From Algoriphagus kandeliae (GTDB lineage Bacteria > Bacteroidota > Bacteroidia > Cytophagales > Cyclobacteriaceae), in NCBI RefSeq assembly GCF_004571135.1, contig NZ_SPSB01000003.1, positions 496,001 through 560,000 of the forward strand: a stretch of 64,000 nucleotides of DNA. Direction: 5' to 3'. Of this stretch, positions 63,846 through 64,000 are shown piece after piece. The notes under the pieces are model-generated. The model worked only from the letters and a program-made list of their open reading frames with translations, was not told where the DNA came from and searched no databases. A program made the translations under genes and the position numbers. Each line of letters opens with the position of its first letter. Within the stretch, counting starts at the first letter, position 1.

Positions 63846-64000
63846 TTATTTCGCACCCGGAGGACAATGCTTTTTCAAATAATCGGTGTACAATTTTCGT
63901 AAATGCATATTGGTTCCTTCTCCTTCAGAAATCGAATGAGATCGGTTTGGATATGGCATAAATTGGAAAAGTTTTCCGTGCTTAATCAGCTCATTGACAA
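63846..64000 (-). CDS. Partial S9-family (DPP-IV-like) peptidase, C-terminal end
   Basis: The last 50 residues read from the right edge: GKLFQFMPYPNRSHSISEG and HLRKLYTDYLKKHCPP. YPNRSHSISEG holds the catalytic histidine region of prolyl oligopeptidase/dipeptidyl-peptidase-IV-type enzymes. The remainder lies outside the window. It ends 69 bp before the aminopeptidase start, with the heptamer repeat between. Confidence 0.75.
   Translation of the reverse strand, partial: VNELIKHGKLFQFMPYPNRSHSISEGEGTNMHLRKLYTDYLKKHCPPGAK

Overview
The window looks like a chromosome segment of a Bacteroidota species, most likely a Cytophagales/Cyclobacteriaceae relative such as Algoriphagus. This is inferred from the AT-rich DNA, weak Shine-Dalgarno sequences, TAnnTTTG-type promoter elements, outer-membrane and TPR proteins typical of the phylum, and the kinds of lipid desaturases, malonate uptake and LytTR regulators present. 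No rRNA, tRNA, CRISPR array or insertion sequence was recognised.

Positions 1-20,150 form an accessory, defence-type island. It begins with a serine recombinase next to a 16-bp perfect inverted repeat, followed by three small orphan genes and an AlbA_2/Schlafen-like protein. The centrepiece (4443-15271) is a DNA phosphorothioation locus of the Ssp type. An IscS-like cysteine desulfurase (SspA) sits at the head of a + strand operon with an SF2 helicase, a GHKL/MORC-like ATPase and a single-HKD phospholipase-D nuclease. A convergent - strand operon encodes a DUF4007 protein (SspB), a 1069-residue P-loop ATPase (SspC) and a PP-loop sulfurtransferase (SspD). The likely logic is that SspABCD marks self DNA with backbone sulfur and the helicase-ATPase-nuclease trio attacks DNA lacking the mark. 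Four uncharacterised small genes with a strongly structured leader follow, and then a Cas4-like/DEDDy double-nuclease protein.

Positions 20,350-34,500 are ordinary chromosome: a membrane-lipid group (M19 dipeptidase, fatty-acid desaturase, sterol-desaturase-like hydroxylase, GNAT protein), a TetR-controlled RND efflux operon with two matching operator palindromes, and L-serine ammonia-lyase. A short intergenic module with a 10-bp palindrome, always in the same orientation and followed by a terminator hairpin, occurs three times here (20.2, 25.7 and 32.0 kb).

Positions 34,600-49,600 hold a Fic AMP-transferase with an operator-like promoter, a membrane-bound LytTR regulator, a large membrane-anchored alpha/beta hydrolase and a tightly overlapping six-gene operon (46644 down to 39786): PqqD-like protein, ATP-grasp ligase, group-IV PLP decarboxylase, urea-channel/M23-peptidase fusion, TPR/beta-barrel protein and TPR protein. 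I know of no described pathway with this gene set, and it is the second main candidate for a new system. A ZIP metal transporter operon next to it carries the same Crp/Fnr-type palindrome upstream.

Positions 49,700-64,000 contain DoxX and Gfo/Idh/MocA proteins, an exported catalase-peroxidase, an amidohydrolase, a complete malonate uptake and activation operon (malonyl-CoA synthetase, MadL, MadM), a DUF1460 amidase, an Xre regulator with its membrane partner, and an M1 aminopeptidase. The aminopeptidase start codon is preceded by eight tandem heptamers that look able to vary in number. The window ends inside an S9-family peptidase gene.
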